Below, piece by piece: positions 25,032-32,574 of a stretch of 47,421 nt of DNA (position 1 is the first letter of the stretch; each line of letters begins with the position of its first letter). Position numbers and translations under genes: made by a program. Below the pieces are notes generated by a model. That model worked only from the letters and a program-made list of their open reading frames with translations, was not told the origin of the DNA and did no database searches. This DNA comes from CAYJLW01 sp964370965 (GTDB lineage: Bacteria > Actinomycetota > Acidimicrobiia > UBA2766). The stretch covers positions 1-47,421 of the forward strand of contig CAYJLW010000025.1 of assembly GCA_964370965.1 (NCBI GenBank), written 5' to 3'.

Positions 25032-26402
25032 CTAAACCGCGGCCGCGACCGCCGAGCCGAACGTCTCGAAGGCAGCGACGTAGGCGTCCACGTCGGCCTC
25101 GCTGTGCTGGACCGAGAGGGTCCACTGCTCGTCGTATCCGGGCGTCATGAAGATCCCTCGGTTCACCTCGTAGAGCCACCCCAGGTAGGAGAGGTCGCGG
25201 TCGAGGTTGACGATGTAGTCGCGGTAGTCGACGAGGACGTGGTCGGCCTGCATGACACAGCCCTTGCCGCGGAAGCCCACCGTGTACATGGGGAGGCCGT
25301 AATGGTCGATCACGCCCTGGCAGCCGTCGAGGAGGCGCCTGTTGAGGGACTCGAGGCGGTCGTAGGCCCCGGGGGTGAGGACCTCCGTGAGGGCGACGTG
25401 GGCGACGTGCATGGACAGCGGGTTCCCGTTGAACGTGCCCAACTGCGAGACGGCGTCGCTCTCCACAAGTGCCATGACCTCCTCGTTCCCGCCGATCGCC
25501 GCCGTGGGCGTGCCACCGCCGACGGCCTTCGCGAGGCAGATGAGGTCGGGCACGACGCCGTACCATTCCGTGGCGCCGCCGGCGGAGATGGTGAGGCCCG
25601 TCTTGACCTCGTCGAAGATGAGGACGACGCCGTGGCGGGTGCAGATCTCACGGACCGCCTCCAGGTATCCGTCCTGGGGGGCGATGATTCCCACGTTCAT
25701 CATCACGGGTTCCATGATGAGGCACGCGACGTCGCCGTCGTAGCGCCGGATGGTCGCCTCCAATGCCTCGGGGTCGTTGTACGGGACCGGAACGGTGAGC
25801 TTGGCGAAGACGTCCGGGATCCCACCCGACTGGGGGGTGGCGTTCGGGTTGTCGCGGGGGCCGAGGTCGCCGGCTTCGTCCTTCACCGACACCATCACCG
25901 AGTCGTGGTGCCCGTGGTAGGAACCCTCGATCTTCATGATGCGGTCCTTGCCGGTGAAACCCCGGGCGATATGGATGGCGTCCAGCGTGGCTTCGGTGCC
26001 GGAGTTGGCGAAACGCCATTTCGGTTGACTGAACCGCGCGGCGAGCTCGTCGGCGACGAAGATCATCTCCTCGCCGGGAGCGGCGAAATGCGTGCCCAGG
26101 GCGGCTCGTTCGGAGATCGCCTGCACGATGCGGGGATGGGCGTGACCCACGATCATCGCGCCGAAGCCGTTGTGGTAGTCGGCGTACTCGTTGCCGTCTA
26201 CGTCCCACACATGGGCACCCTGGCCCCGCTCCAGGTAGATGGGATAGGGCGGACTGGCCTGGAAGCTGGAGGGCACCCCGAGAGGGAGCCGGACGCTCGC
26301 CCGCTCCAAGAGCGCCTGCGACCCGCGCGTGCGGTCGGCGAACGACTTCGTTTCGAGTTCCGTGAGCGCTGCGACGCGCTCGGCGTCTTTCTGGAACGCC
26401 AT
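25032..26402 (-). CDS. Class III aminotransferase, GSA aminomutase-like
   Basis: A 456-residue PLP enzyme of the glutamate-1-semialdehyde aminomutase / aspartate aminotransferase family. Blocks: YLERGQGAHVWDVDGNEYAD, GHAHPRIVQAI, NSGTEATLDAIHIARGFTGK, EGSYHGHHDS, LIFDEVKTGL, Schiff-base Lys in CLAKAVGGGTPTAAIGG, and TFNGNPLSM. It is longer and more divergent than HemL. It faces an Lrp-family regulator across a shared operator, suggesting an amino-acid-inducible catabolic aminotransferase, not heme synthesis. The start at ATG 26402 has AAGGGG 6 nt upstream. A convergent neighbour (thrB) ends 67 bp from its stop. Confidence 0.8.
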   Translation of the reverse strand: MAFQKDAERVAALTELETKSFADRTRGSQALLERASVRLPLGVPSSFQASPPYPIYLERGQGAHVWDVDGNEYADYHNGFGAMIVGHAHPRIVQAISERAALGTHFAAPGEEMIFVADELAARFSQPKWRFANSGTEATLDAIHIARGFTGKDRIMKIEGSYHGHHDSVMVSVKDEAGDLGPRDNPNATPQSGGIPDVFAKLTVPVPYNDPEALEATIRRYDGDVACLIMEPVMMNVGIIAPQDGYLEAVREICTRHGVVLIFDEVKTGLTISAGGATEWYGVVPDLICLAKAVGGGTPTAAIGGNEEVMALVESDAVSQLGTFNGNPLSMHVAHVALTEVLTPGAYDRLESLNRRLLDGCQGVIDHYGLPMYTVGFRGKGCVMQADHVLVDYRDYIVNLDRDLSYLGWLYEVNRGIFMTPGYDEQWTLSVQHSEADVDAYVAAFETFGSAVAAAV

Positions 26403-26495
26403 GACGTACCCCTTGAGTACCTGGATGGTCTGCCCCAGGCCCGTACGCCTGGATGGCACCGAGGACGGACGTGCCGACCGCCGCGGGCTGCAGCT

Positions 26496-26524
26496 ACTTT
26501 ACCCGCGCATTCGTAGTGGGTCAA
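26496..26524 (-). promoter_or_regulatory. Promoter of the class III aminotransferase
   Basis: Minus strand -35 TTGACC (26524-26519), 17-bp spacer, -10 TAAAGT (26501-26496). The spacer contains ACTACGAAT (26517-26509), one arm of the shared inverted repeat. Confidence 0.65.
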
Positions 26525-26571
26525 GGTATCGCCGACCAATACTGTTGACAACTCTCTCTCCAACTACGAAT
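26509..26571. promoter_or_regulatory. Shared Lrp-type operator (inverted repeat)
   Basis: ATTCGTAGT at 26509-26517 and its exact complement ACTACGAAT at 26563-26571, 45 bp apart. Each arm reads ACTACGAAT in the direction of its own gene and falls in that gene's -35/-10 spacer. A second palindrome, GTTGACAAC (26544-26552), lies between and overlaps the plus-strand -35. This is the expected pattern for an Lrp octamer acting on divergent promoters. Confidence 0.6.
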
Positions 26572-26573
26572 AT
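26545..26573 (+). promoter_or_regulatory. Promoter of the Lrp regulator gene
   Basis: -35 TTGACA (26545-26550), 17-bp spacer, -10 GAATAT (26568-26573), overlapping an operator arm. Confidence 0.6.
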
Positions 26574-26612
26574 CGTGTTGTCAGTACTGTTCTAGTTACG
26601 GACTTCGCGACC

Positions 26613-27107
26613 ATGGCCCGCCGCCGCCACACGCCTCGACAGACCGTCGACGACCTCGACCGTGCCATCGTCGCCGCCCTCGCCGACGACGGCCGGCGGC
26701 CTTTCACGGCCGTCGCCCGTGACGTGGGCCTCTCCGAAGCGGCCGTGCGCCAGCGCTACGCCCGTCTCGTGGACTCCGGAGTTCTCCACGTCGTACCGGT
26801 GACCGATCCCATGGAGTTGGGCTTCCACGTCATGGCCCTCATCGGCGCGAAAGTCGACGGCGGCAAGCTCAACATCGCGGCCGAACGCATCGCCGCATTC
26901 GGAGAGACGTCCTACGTCGTCCTCTGCACGGGGAGCTTCGACCTCCTCATAGAAGTCGTGTGCAAGGACAACCAGCACCTTCTCACATTCCTAGAGGAGC
27001 AACTCGCCCGAGTTCCCGGCGTCCGGGACGCCGAGACATTCCTCTACCTCCGCCTCGTCAAGGAGAATTACAACTGGTTGACCACCGACATCGTCGGTCG
27101 CAGTTGA
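26613..27107 (+). CDS. Lrp/AsnC-family regulator
   Basis: A 164-residue feast/famine regulator. The winged HTH is at about 12-60: TVDDLDRAIVAALADDGRRP, FTAVARDVGLSEAAVRQRYA, RLVDSGVLHVVPVTDP. The RAM ligand/oligomer domain follows (FHVMALIGAKVDGGKLNIA, YVVLCTGSFDLLIEVVCKDN), ending in FLYLRLVKENYNW. Proteins of this family sense amino acids as octamers and usually control a divergent amino-acid enzyme gene plus themselves. Here the divergent gene is the class III aminotransferase, and the intergenic region holds a symmetric repeat over both promoters. Normal length, intact. Confidence 0.92.
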   Translation: MARRRHTPRQTVDDLDRAIVAALADDGRRPFTAVARDVGLSEAAVRQRYARLVDSGVLHVVPVTDPMELGFHVMALIGAKVDGGKLNIAAERIAAFGETSYVVLCTGSFDLLIEVVCKDNQHLLTFLEEQLARVPGVRDAETFLYLRLVKENYNWLTTDIVGRS

Positions 27108-27160
27108 GGAATCCCCCGTGATAGAGTGCCCGTTCCCCCCGGGCACCAGAGGAGCTCTCA

Positions 27161-27574
27161 ATGCCGAAGGCCAAGCGCACGATGTCCGACGCACACAAGG
27201 CGGCCATCGCATCTGGCCGTGCCGAAGGCACCGTGGTGCGGCGCTACCTCGACTCCCTGCAGCAGAAAGGTCGCCCCGGCCGTCGCATGGATCCCCAGCG
27301 CGCCAGCGCGCGTGTCTCCGAGCTCGATGCCCAGATCGCCGCCAGCGGCGACCAGCTCTCCAAACTCGACCTCGTACAGGCGAAGCTCGACCTGGAGGCC
27401 AGGCTCGCCGACCTCTCCGCCCAGGAGGACTCCGCCGCGCTCGAGGCCGAGTTCATCAAGGTGGCGAAGGCCTTCGCCGAGCGCAAGGGGATCGGCTACC
27501 CGGCGTTCCGCGCCGTCGGGGTGTCCGCCGCCGTCCTCAAGAAGGCCGGCATCCCCCGCACCCGCTCCCACTAG
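27161..27574 (+). CDS. Conserved hypothetical, basic N-terminus and coiled coil
   Basis: A 137-residue protein of unknown function. The first about 45 residues are basic (MPKAKRTMSDAHKAAIASGR, then RRYLDSL and RPGRRMD), suggesting nucleic-acid contact. Residues about 45-100 are a coiled coil (VSELDAQIAASGDQL ... DLEARLADLSAQ). The C-terminus FAERKGIGYPAFRAVGVSAA looks like a small helical domain. GAGGAG 7 nt before the ATG is a good ribosome-binding site, and TAGAGT at 27123-27128 a likely -10. A GC hairpin follows at 27585-27602. Confidence 0.65.
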   Translation: MPKAKRTMSDAHKAAIASGRAEGTVVRRYLDSLQQKGRPGRRMDPQRASARVSELDAQIAASGDQLSKLDLVQAKLDLEARLADLSAQEDSAALEAEFIKVAKAFAERKGIGYPAFRAVGVSAAVLKKAGIPRTRSH

Positions 27575-27584
27575 CAACGAGCCG

Positions 27585-27602
27585 GTCCCGCGGGGCCGGG
27601 AC
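27585..27602 (+). terminator. GC hairpin after 27161-27574
   Basis: GTCCCG (27585-27590) pairs with CGGGAC (27597-27602) over a 6-nt loop, 11 bp after the stop. Confidence 0.5.
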
Positions 27603-27673
27603 GACCGGTACCGAGATGACGCCAGGCCGGGGTTCCCGCGCCACTCGCAACCGTGGTCGCGCCGCGGGCCCGG

Positions 27674-28291
27674 CTACGCGGGAGGTGAGAGGTTCACGGC
27701 CTCGAGGCGGTAGCCGGCCTCGGCCCGCAGCACCGTGACCGAGGCGTGGGCCACATGCACGCGGGTGACGGTGTCGGTGGGCCCGTCGATCGCGATCTTC
27801 ACCGCCACCTTCACGGGCCCGGAATGCGTGACGAGCACGACGGACCCCAAGCCCGCCGCACGGGCGGCGTCGACGTGGTCGCGGAGGGCGCCGCGCAGCC
27901 GCTCCTCCAGCGCACCGTAGCTCTCGCCGCCCGGGCAGGCCACGCCGGGGTCGGCCACCCAGTCTGGGGGCCAAGCCTCCAGCAGGGCGCTGAACTGGCT
28001 CCCCTCGAGATCGCCGTAGTCCAGCTCCACGAGGCGGTCGTCCTCCGTGACCCCGACCCCGAGGGCGCCGGCAACGGCCGCCGCCGTGTCGCCTGCCCGG
28101 CGCAGGGGGCTGGACACCACGAGCGCAGGCCCAGACACGAGGTCACCGAGGAAGCTCGCCACGGCGGCCACCTGGCGCTCCCCCTCGGGGCAGAGAGCGA
28201 CGTCGCGGCGGCCCACGAGCTCCCCCGCCTCGTTGGCACCTGTGACCCCGTGGCGCACGACGAAGACAGTCACCACGGCGCCACCGCTCAC
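27674..28291 (-). CDS. Histidine phosphatase (phosphoglycerate-mutase-like)
   Basis: A 205-residue member of histidine phosphatase branch 1. The catalytic set is complete: RHGVTGANE (nucleophile His), SSPLRRAGDTA (Arg), ELDYGDLEG (Glu) and VTHSGPVK (second His). Members include alpha-ribazole phosphatase CobC, acid phosphatases and mutases. Position gives the best clue: it is the third gene of the CdsZ / RNase HI / phosphatase series, the same three units that mycobacteria carry as a zinc-ribbon gene plus a fused RNase HI-phosphatase (Rv2228c type). Here the phosphatase is a separate protein. The GTG at 28291 is the first start; an internal GTG a few codons on (VTVFVVRHG) is possible. Confidence 0.85.
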   Translation of the reverse strand: MSGGAVVTVFVVRHGVTGANEAGELVGRRDVALCPEGERQVAAVASFLGDLVSGPALVVSSPLRRAGDTAAAVAGALGVGVTEDDRLVELDYGDLEGSQFSALLEAWPPDWVADPGVACPGGESYGALEERLRGALRDHVDAARAAGLGSVVLVTHSGPVKVAVKIAIDGPTDTVTRVHVAHASVTVLRAEAGYRLEAVNLSPPA

Positions 28292-28364
28292 CCTCCGGCG
28301 GAGAAGCCGGGGGGGCCGCAGACCGCCGCCCGACCGGTGCGGCCCGCCACCGCCTCGGCCCCGC

Positions 28365-28802
28365 TCACCTGCGGCCGTCCAGGGCGGCGTTCACGAGAGC
28401 GTCCGCCGCCGTGTTCTCGTGGCGGCGGACGTGCTCCAGACGGACCCCTTGGAAGCGCCCCAGCAGGCGCAGCGCCCGGGCGTGCAGGGGCTTCAGCCCG
28501 GCGTTGCGAACCTTGTAGTTGCCGCGGAGCTGCTCGATCATGAGCTGCGAGTCGGCCCGGACGTGCACCTCCTCGGCCCCCAGATCGGCCGCCGCCTCGA
28601 GTCCGGCGAGCACGGCCCTGTACTCCGCCTGGTTGTTGGTGGCCTCGCCGATGGTCTCGGAGATCTCTGCGAGCGGCCCCCCGCCGGGGTCGTCGGCATC
28701 AACGAGAACGGCCCCGATCGCCGCCGGGCCGGGGTTCCCCCGCGCCCCCCCGTCGCAGTAGAGGAGAACACGCCGGCCCCGGAGGCCGCGGGCGGATCCC
28801 AC
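28365..28802 (-). CDS. rnhA: RNase HI-family protein
   Basis: A 145-residue RNase H that should cut the RNA strand of RNA-DNA hybrids. All four acidic residues are present: Asp17 (YCDGGARGNPGPAAIG), Glu60 (NNQAEYRAV), Asp84 (RADSQLMIEQL) and Asp134 (ENTAADALVNAAL). It lacks the basic protrusion of E. coli RNase HI, as usual for actinobacterial and archaeal-type forms. The GTG start at 28802 shares a base with the TAG of the upstream zinc-ribbon gene, giving tight coupling. In mycobacteria this domain is fused to the phosphatase that here is encoded 73 bp downstream. Confidence 0.9.
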   Translation of the reverse strand: MGSARGLRGRRVLLYCDGGARGNPGPAAIGAVLVDADDPGGGPLAEISETIGEATNNQAEYRAVLAGLEAAADLGAEEVHVRADSQLMIEQLRGNYKVRNAGLKPLHARALRLLGRFQGVRLEHVRRHENTAADALVNAALDGRR

Positions 28803-29509
28803 TACGTCACGACCAGGAGCACCCGGCAGCTCTCGCAACGAGGAGCGTCGGCCGTCCTCGCCTCGGCGAGGTCCGCACCGGCGAGGCGGATGTGGCAGCC
28901 CTGGCAGACGCCGTCGACGAGCGCGGCCGCCCCCAAACCGTCGTTCTGGCCCCGGATGCGCTCGTAGAGGGCGAGGAGATCCGCTCCGATGCGCGCAGCG
29001 CCCTCTTCGCGGGCGGCGAGAGCGGCGTCGAGCTCGACCTGCACAAGCCCGGCCGCCGCAAAGGCCTCTGCCCGCAGCCCCTCGAGTTCGACGTCGAGCG
29101 AGGCGAGCTGGTCCGCCAGCGGCGTGATCGCCACATCCAGCTCCTCGACGCGTTCCATCTCGATGAGCTCAGCCTCCTCGAGGACGGACCGCTGCCGGCG
29201 GATCATCGCCACGTCCGCCTGGAGGGCGCTGAGCTCCCGCGGGTGGCTCACCGCTCCTCCGTAGAGCTTGCCCTCGGCGGCCTTCACCTTCTCGGTGAGG
29301 ACAGCGACCTCGCCGTCAAGGCGGTTGCGGTTCTTCTCCGCCTCGGAGCGCTCTGCCTCCAAGGCGCCGAGCTGGGCGGCGGTCTCGGCCCGGCGACTCT
29401 CGGCCTCGGCGACCAGCGCCGCCTCCGTCAGGGTCGCCAGCGTGCGCCGCAGGCGGTCGGCGGCCATGTCGTGCGCCTGGAGGTCGAGGAGGGCGGGTTC
29501 CACGGGCAT
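28802..29509 (-). CDS. CdsZ-type coiled-coil zinc-ribbon protein
   Basis: A 235-residue protein with a long antiparallel coiled coil (about 15-170: ALLDLQAHDMAADRLRRTLA ... ELSALQADVAMIRRQRSVLE) and a C-terminal zinc ribbon with CQGCH and CESC. This is the DUF164 / C4 zinc-ribbon family (CdsZ, Rv2229c). It is widely linked with RNase HI genes and thought to act with nucleic acids, though its function is unsettled. The start at ATG 29509 is preceded by TACGGT exactly 6 nt upstream, supporting a leaderless start; an upstream in-frame start at 29533 is rejected. First gene of the three-gene cluster. Confidence 0.88.
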   Translation of the reverse strand: MPVEPALLDLQAHDMAADRLRRTLATLTEAALVAEAESRRAETAAQLGALEAERSEAEKNRNRLDGEVAVLTEKVKAAEGKLYGGAVSHPRELSALQADVAMIRRQRSVLEEAELIEMERVEELDVAITPLADQLASLDVELEGLRAEAFAAAGLVQVELDAALAAREEGAARIGADLLALYERIRGQNDGLGAAALVDGVCQGCHIRLAGADLAEARTADAPRCESCRVLLVVT

Positions 29510-29515
29510 GTGCCT

Positions 29516-29521
29516 ACCGTA
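29516..29521 (-). promoter_or_regulatory. -10 box of leaderless cdsZ-like gene
   Basis: Minus strand TACGGT, 6 nt before the ATG at 29509. It would drive the three-gene cluster down to 27674. Confidence 0.55.
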
Positions 29522-29595
29522 GTCGGGCGCCACCCCTCACCCTGTCACAGCCGGGCCTCCTGGGGGTCCCGGCAAGGGGAGGTAGAGCCCCTTCG

Positions 29596-31656
29596 CTACG
29601 GTGCCGGAGGGAAGGTGCCCTGCGGACCGGCGTCGTCAGGGACGTCCTGCTGGCGTCTGCGCCCCTTGCCCTTCACTCCCGGCAGGTCGAGGGCGTCGGG
29701 AGCAGGCTCACCCTTCTTGGACTTCTTCTTCACGGGGCCGACCTGACGACCCTTGCGGAAGGCCCCGAGGTTCGGCGCCGGGAAGTCCTCCACCGGCCAG
29801 GGAGCCGAGGCGGCCGTCATGTAGTTGTGCCACAGCTCGGCCGGGAGCTTGCCCCCGAACATCGCCCCCCCGTATCCGGCGAAGTTGCGGATGGGGATGC
29901 GCCTGCGGGGATTGCCCACCCACACCGCCGTCGAAAGCTGCGGCGTGTATCCCACGAACCAGGCGTCCGTGGAGCCATTCGTCGTTCCGGTCTTGCCCGC
30001 CGAAGGCCTTCCGATCCCCTTGCCCTTGGCGGTGCCCTTCGTGAGCACGTCCCGCAGCACGAGCGTCACAGCCGCCGCCGTGTTGGGGTTCATGGCCGCC
30101 TCGGCACCGACGTTCGCCTGGTAGATGGCCTTGCCTCCGACGTCGACGACTTTCTCGATGAGGTGCGCCTGGCGCTTGATGCCCCCGCTGGCGAGGGAGG
30201 CGTAGGCCCCCGCCATGTCGAGCGGGGCGAGTCCGCGCGTGAGGCCGCCGAGGGCGATCGAGGGGTAGGGCTCGAGGGGATCCGTGACGCCCATCTTGTG
30301 CGCCATGTCCACGACAGCCTGCGCCCCGATGGCGTTCACGAGGTTCACGAACACGCAGTTCACCGAGTTGTACGTACCCTGCCACAAGGTCATGGGGCCG
30401 CCCCCGTGGCTGTCAGGGAAGTCTCCGATGCTGCTCCTGCCCGCGCCCTTGTACTGGCAGCCGGACGAGCCGTCGATGACGTCGAACGGCGAATAGCCCC
30501 TCTCCAGGGCTGCCGCGAGCACGAATGTCTTCATGGACGACCCCGTCTGGCGTTTCCCCTGCTTCGCGAGGTCGAACTTCTCCTCCTGGAAGCTGCGGCC
30601 GCCGTAGAGCGCCACCACACCACCGGTCTTGACGTCCACCGACGCGAGGGCCGCGGTCCACTTCTTGCCCACCGGTACCCGGGACTCGACGGTCTGCTGC
30701 GCCAGTGCCTGCAGGCGAGGATCGAGCGTCGTGTAGATCGAGATGCCGCCCTTGAAGATCTGGTGGTAGCGGGCCTTCTTGTCGCCCTGCAGGATCGTCC
30801 CGTTGAGCAGTTCCTGCTTCACGGCCTCCACGAAGTAGTCGTGCGATCCCGGAGGAAGCTTCGTGCTGTGGCGCTGCTCCGGGAGGGGAGTGGCCTCCGC
30901 TGCCTCGAGGGCCTTCTGGTCGATCCGGCCCAGCTTGGCCATGCGGTGGAGCACCCATGACCGGCGCCCCTTCGCGGCCTCGGGGTGGACGAACGGGTCG
31001 AACCTGTAGGGGGCGGCGATCTGGCCCGCCAGGATCGCCACCTCCGGCAGAGCGAGGTCCTTCGCGCTCTTGCCGAAGTACACCTCCGCCGCCACCTGCA
31101 CGCCGTAGGCGCCGTTGCCGAGATAGACGGTGTTGAGATACCGCTCGAGGATCGTCGCCTTCGGGACGTTGCGCTCCAGGCGGACCGACATGAAGGCCTC
31201 GCGCACCTTGCGCTTGAAGGATCGCTCCGGAGTCAGGAACTCGTTCTTGACCACCTGTTGGGTGATCGTGGATCCGCCTTGCTCGACCCCGCCGGACTCG
31301 AAGTTCGCCAGGAACGCCCGGCCGATCGAGCGGATGTCGATGCCCTTGTGCTTGAAGAAGGTGGCGTCCTCGGCGGCAAGGGCGGCCTCCTGCATGACCT
31401 GGGGGATCTCCGCCAGGGGGATCGGCTTGCGGTTGATCTCGGCGTGGAACTCCGCCAGGAGCGTGCCGTCATGGGCGTAGACCTTCGAGTTCTGCTCCAG
31501 GGGGGGCAGGGACTCCGGATCGGCCTTCTTGTCGAGAAGGAAGTCCCCGGAAGTACGGATGCTCTCGGCGGCAGGGGCGAGGCTCACGGCGAGGAAGGCG
31601 AGACCCACGCCGCCGATGACCAAGAGAACCACGAGAGTGAAGATCCGCCGCAGCAC
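29596..31656 (-). CDS. Class A penicillin-binding protein (PBP1A-like)
   Basis: A 686-residue bifunctional cell-wall synthase. A short cytoplasmic start and one membrane helix (FTLVVLLVIGGVGLAFLAVS) are followed by the GT51 glycosyltransferase domain with AAEDATFFKHKGID (catalytic Glu), GGSTITQQVVKNEF and RKVREAFMSVRLE. The transpeptidase domain has S373-SMK in TGSSMKTF, SVN in YNSVNC, and KTGT in GKTGTTNGSTDAWFVG. It polymerises lipid II and cross-links peptides outside the membrane. The C-terminal about 50 residues are a Lys/Pro-rich tail. The GTG start at 31656 lies 6 nt after TAGGAT, so it is probably leaderless. It lies just downstream of a response regulator but is separated from it by a hairpin. 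Confidence 0.93.
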   Translation of the reverse strand: MLRRIFTLVVLLVIGGVGLAFLAVSLAPAAESIRTSGDFLLDKKADPESLPPLEQNSKVYAHDGTLLAEFHAEINRKPIPLAEIPQVMQEAALAAEDATFFKHKGIDIRSIGRAFLANFESGGVEQGGSTITQQVVKNEFLTPERSFKRKVREAFMSVRLERNVPKATILERYLNTVYLGNGAYGVQVAAEVYFGKSAKDLALPEVAILAGQIAAPYRFDPFVHPEAAKGRRSWVLHRMAKLGRIDQKALEAAEATPLPEQRHSTKLPPGSHDYFVEAVKQELLNGTILQGDKKARYHQIFKGGISIYTTLDPRLQALAQQTVESRVPVGKKWTAALASVDVKTGGVVALYGGRSFQEEKFDLAKQGKRQTGSSMKTFVLAAALERGYSPFDVIDGSSGCQYKGAGRSSIGDFPDSHGGGPMTLWQGTYNSVNCVFVNLVNAIGAQAVVDMAHKMGVTDPLEPYPSIALGGLTRGLAPLDMAGAYASLASGGIKRQAHLIEKVVDVGGKAIYQANVGAEAAMNPNTAAAVTLVLRDVLTKGTAKGKGIGRPSAGKTGTTNGSTDAWFVGYTPQLSTAVWVGNPRRRIPIRNFAGYGGAMFGGKLPAELWHNYMTAASAPWPVEDFPAPNLGAFRKGRQVGPVKKKSKKGEPAPDALDLPGVKGKGRRRQQDVPDDAGPQGTFPPAP

Positions 31657-31662
31657 GAGGGA

Positions 31663-31668
31663 ATCCTA
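31663..31668 (-). promoter_or_regulatory. -10 box of leaderless PBP gene
   Basis: Minus strand TAGGAT, 6 nt before the GTG at 31656. Confidence 0.5.
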
Positions 31669-31680
31669 CCTCCACGAAGG

Positions 31681-31705
31681 GGCCACCGGGACAGTCCCTG
31701 TGGCC
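31681..31705. terminator. Hairpin between response regulator and PBP
   Basis: GGCCAC at 31681-31686 pairs with GTGGCC at 31700-31705. An inner GGGAC/GTCCC extends the stem after one mismatch. It lies downstream of the response regulator and upstream of the PBP promoter, so it should separate the two transcripts. Confidence 0.55.
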
Positions 31706-31756
31706 GGGACGACCCCGGGGGGCCTCGACCCGTTACCGCCACGCGCCGGGCGCCAC

Positions 31757-32416
31757 CTACTTGACGGCAACGACGTTGTGGCGGATGGCGAATGCCACGG
31801 CCTCGAGCTTCGAGTGCACCGACAGCTTCGAGAGGATGTTCTGTACGTGCGTGCGCACGGTGTTCTGGGAGATGAACAGGTCTTGGGCGATCTTGTCGTT
31901 GCCGTACCCGCGGACGAGCAGACCGAGGACCTCCTTCTCGCGGTCTGTGAGGAAGGACGCCAGGTAGGCGCCCGAGGTGACCGGTTCGTCCTTGCGCCTC
32001 GTGAGGTTCTCGAGCAGGCCCTTGAGGCGTCCGGGGGGGATCACAGTCTCGCCCGCGACCACCCGACGGATGGCGTCGGCGAGCTCGCGCATGGCGATGT
32101 CCTTGGTGAGGTAGCCGTCGGCGCCGGCTTCCACGGCGGCGGCGAGGAACTCGTCGTCCGCCGTCGCCGTGAGGATGATGACCTTGAGGTCCGGCTGCTG
32201 GACCTTGATCTTCTCGGTGGCCTCGATGCCCGACATGCCGGGCATGCGGAGGTCGAGGACCGCCACGTCGGGCTGCAGATCGGAGGCTCGGGACACGGCG
32301 CTCACACCGTCGTAGGCCTCGCCGACTATGTCGATGTCGCTCTCCAGGGCGAGGAGCTTGGTCAGGGCTTCGGTGAAGAGCTGTTGGTTGTCGACCAGCA
32401 GCACGCGGATGCTCAC
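31757..32416 (-). CDS. NarL/FixJ-type response regulator
   Basis: A 219-residue two-component regulator. The receiver domain (1-120) has the acidic pocket LLVDNQQLF, phospho-acceptor Asp in VAVLDLRMPGMSG, the Thr in IILTATADD and Lys in YLTKDIAM. The LuxR HTH (about 150-215) reads LTDREKEVLGLLVRGYGNDK, IAQDLFISQNTVRTHVQNIL, SKLSVHSKLEAVAFA. The first Asp of the usual DD pair is kept and the second position is Asn (DNQ), common in this family. No histidine kinase is adjacent, so it is an orphan here. -10 candidate TAGTCT on the minus strand at 32453-32448. Confidence 0.92.
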   Translation of the reverse strand: MSIRVLLVDNQQLFTEALTKLLALESDIDIVGEAYDGVSAVSRASDLQPDVAVLDLRMPGMSGIEATEKIKVQQPDLKVIILTATADDEFLAAAVEAGADGYLTKDIAMRELADAIRRVVAGETVIPPGRLKGLLENLTRRKDEPVTSGAYLASFLTDREKEVLGLLVRGYGNDKIAQDLFISQNTVRTHVQNILSKLSVHSKLEAVAFAIRHNVVAVK

Positions 32417-32473
32417 ACGGATCTCCGGACTCGCTCGGCGGGTCCTTAGACTACCCCATTCGCACTAGCACAA

Positions 32474-32483
32474 TCTACGTAGA
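32474..32483. promoter_or_regulatory. 10-bp palindrome between divergent genes
   Basis: TCTACGTAGA is a perfect palindrome about 20 bp upstream of the response regulator -10 box and about 80 bp before the cyclase promoter. A candidate operator for the LuxR-type regulator or another dimer. Confidence 0.35.
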
Positions 32484-32562
32484 CATTCTCTCCCCGCGCG
32501 ACGGGACGGATGCCCTCTCGAAGCGAGGCCCCTGGACACCGCCGGGTGTCCCCGCCCCCCGA

Positions 32563-32568
32563 TACGAT
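32563..32568 (+). promoter_or_regulatory. -10 box of leaderless cyclase gene
   Basis: TACGAT ends 6 nt before the GTG at 32575. Confidence 0.55.
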
Positions 32569-32574
32569 TCGGGG

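Noticed and set aside
25032..26402. hemL (heme biosynthesis) as a firm gene name
   Set aside because: The enzyme is divergent, longer than HemL and controlled by an Lrp-type regulator, so only a family-level call is justified.
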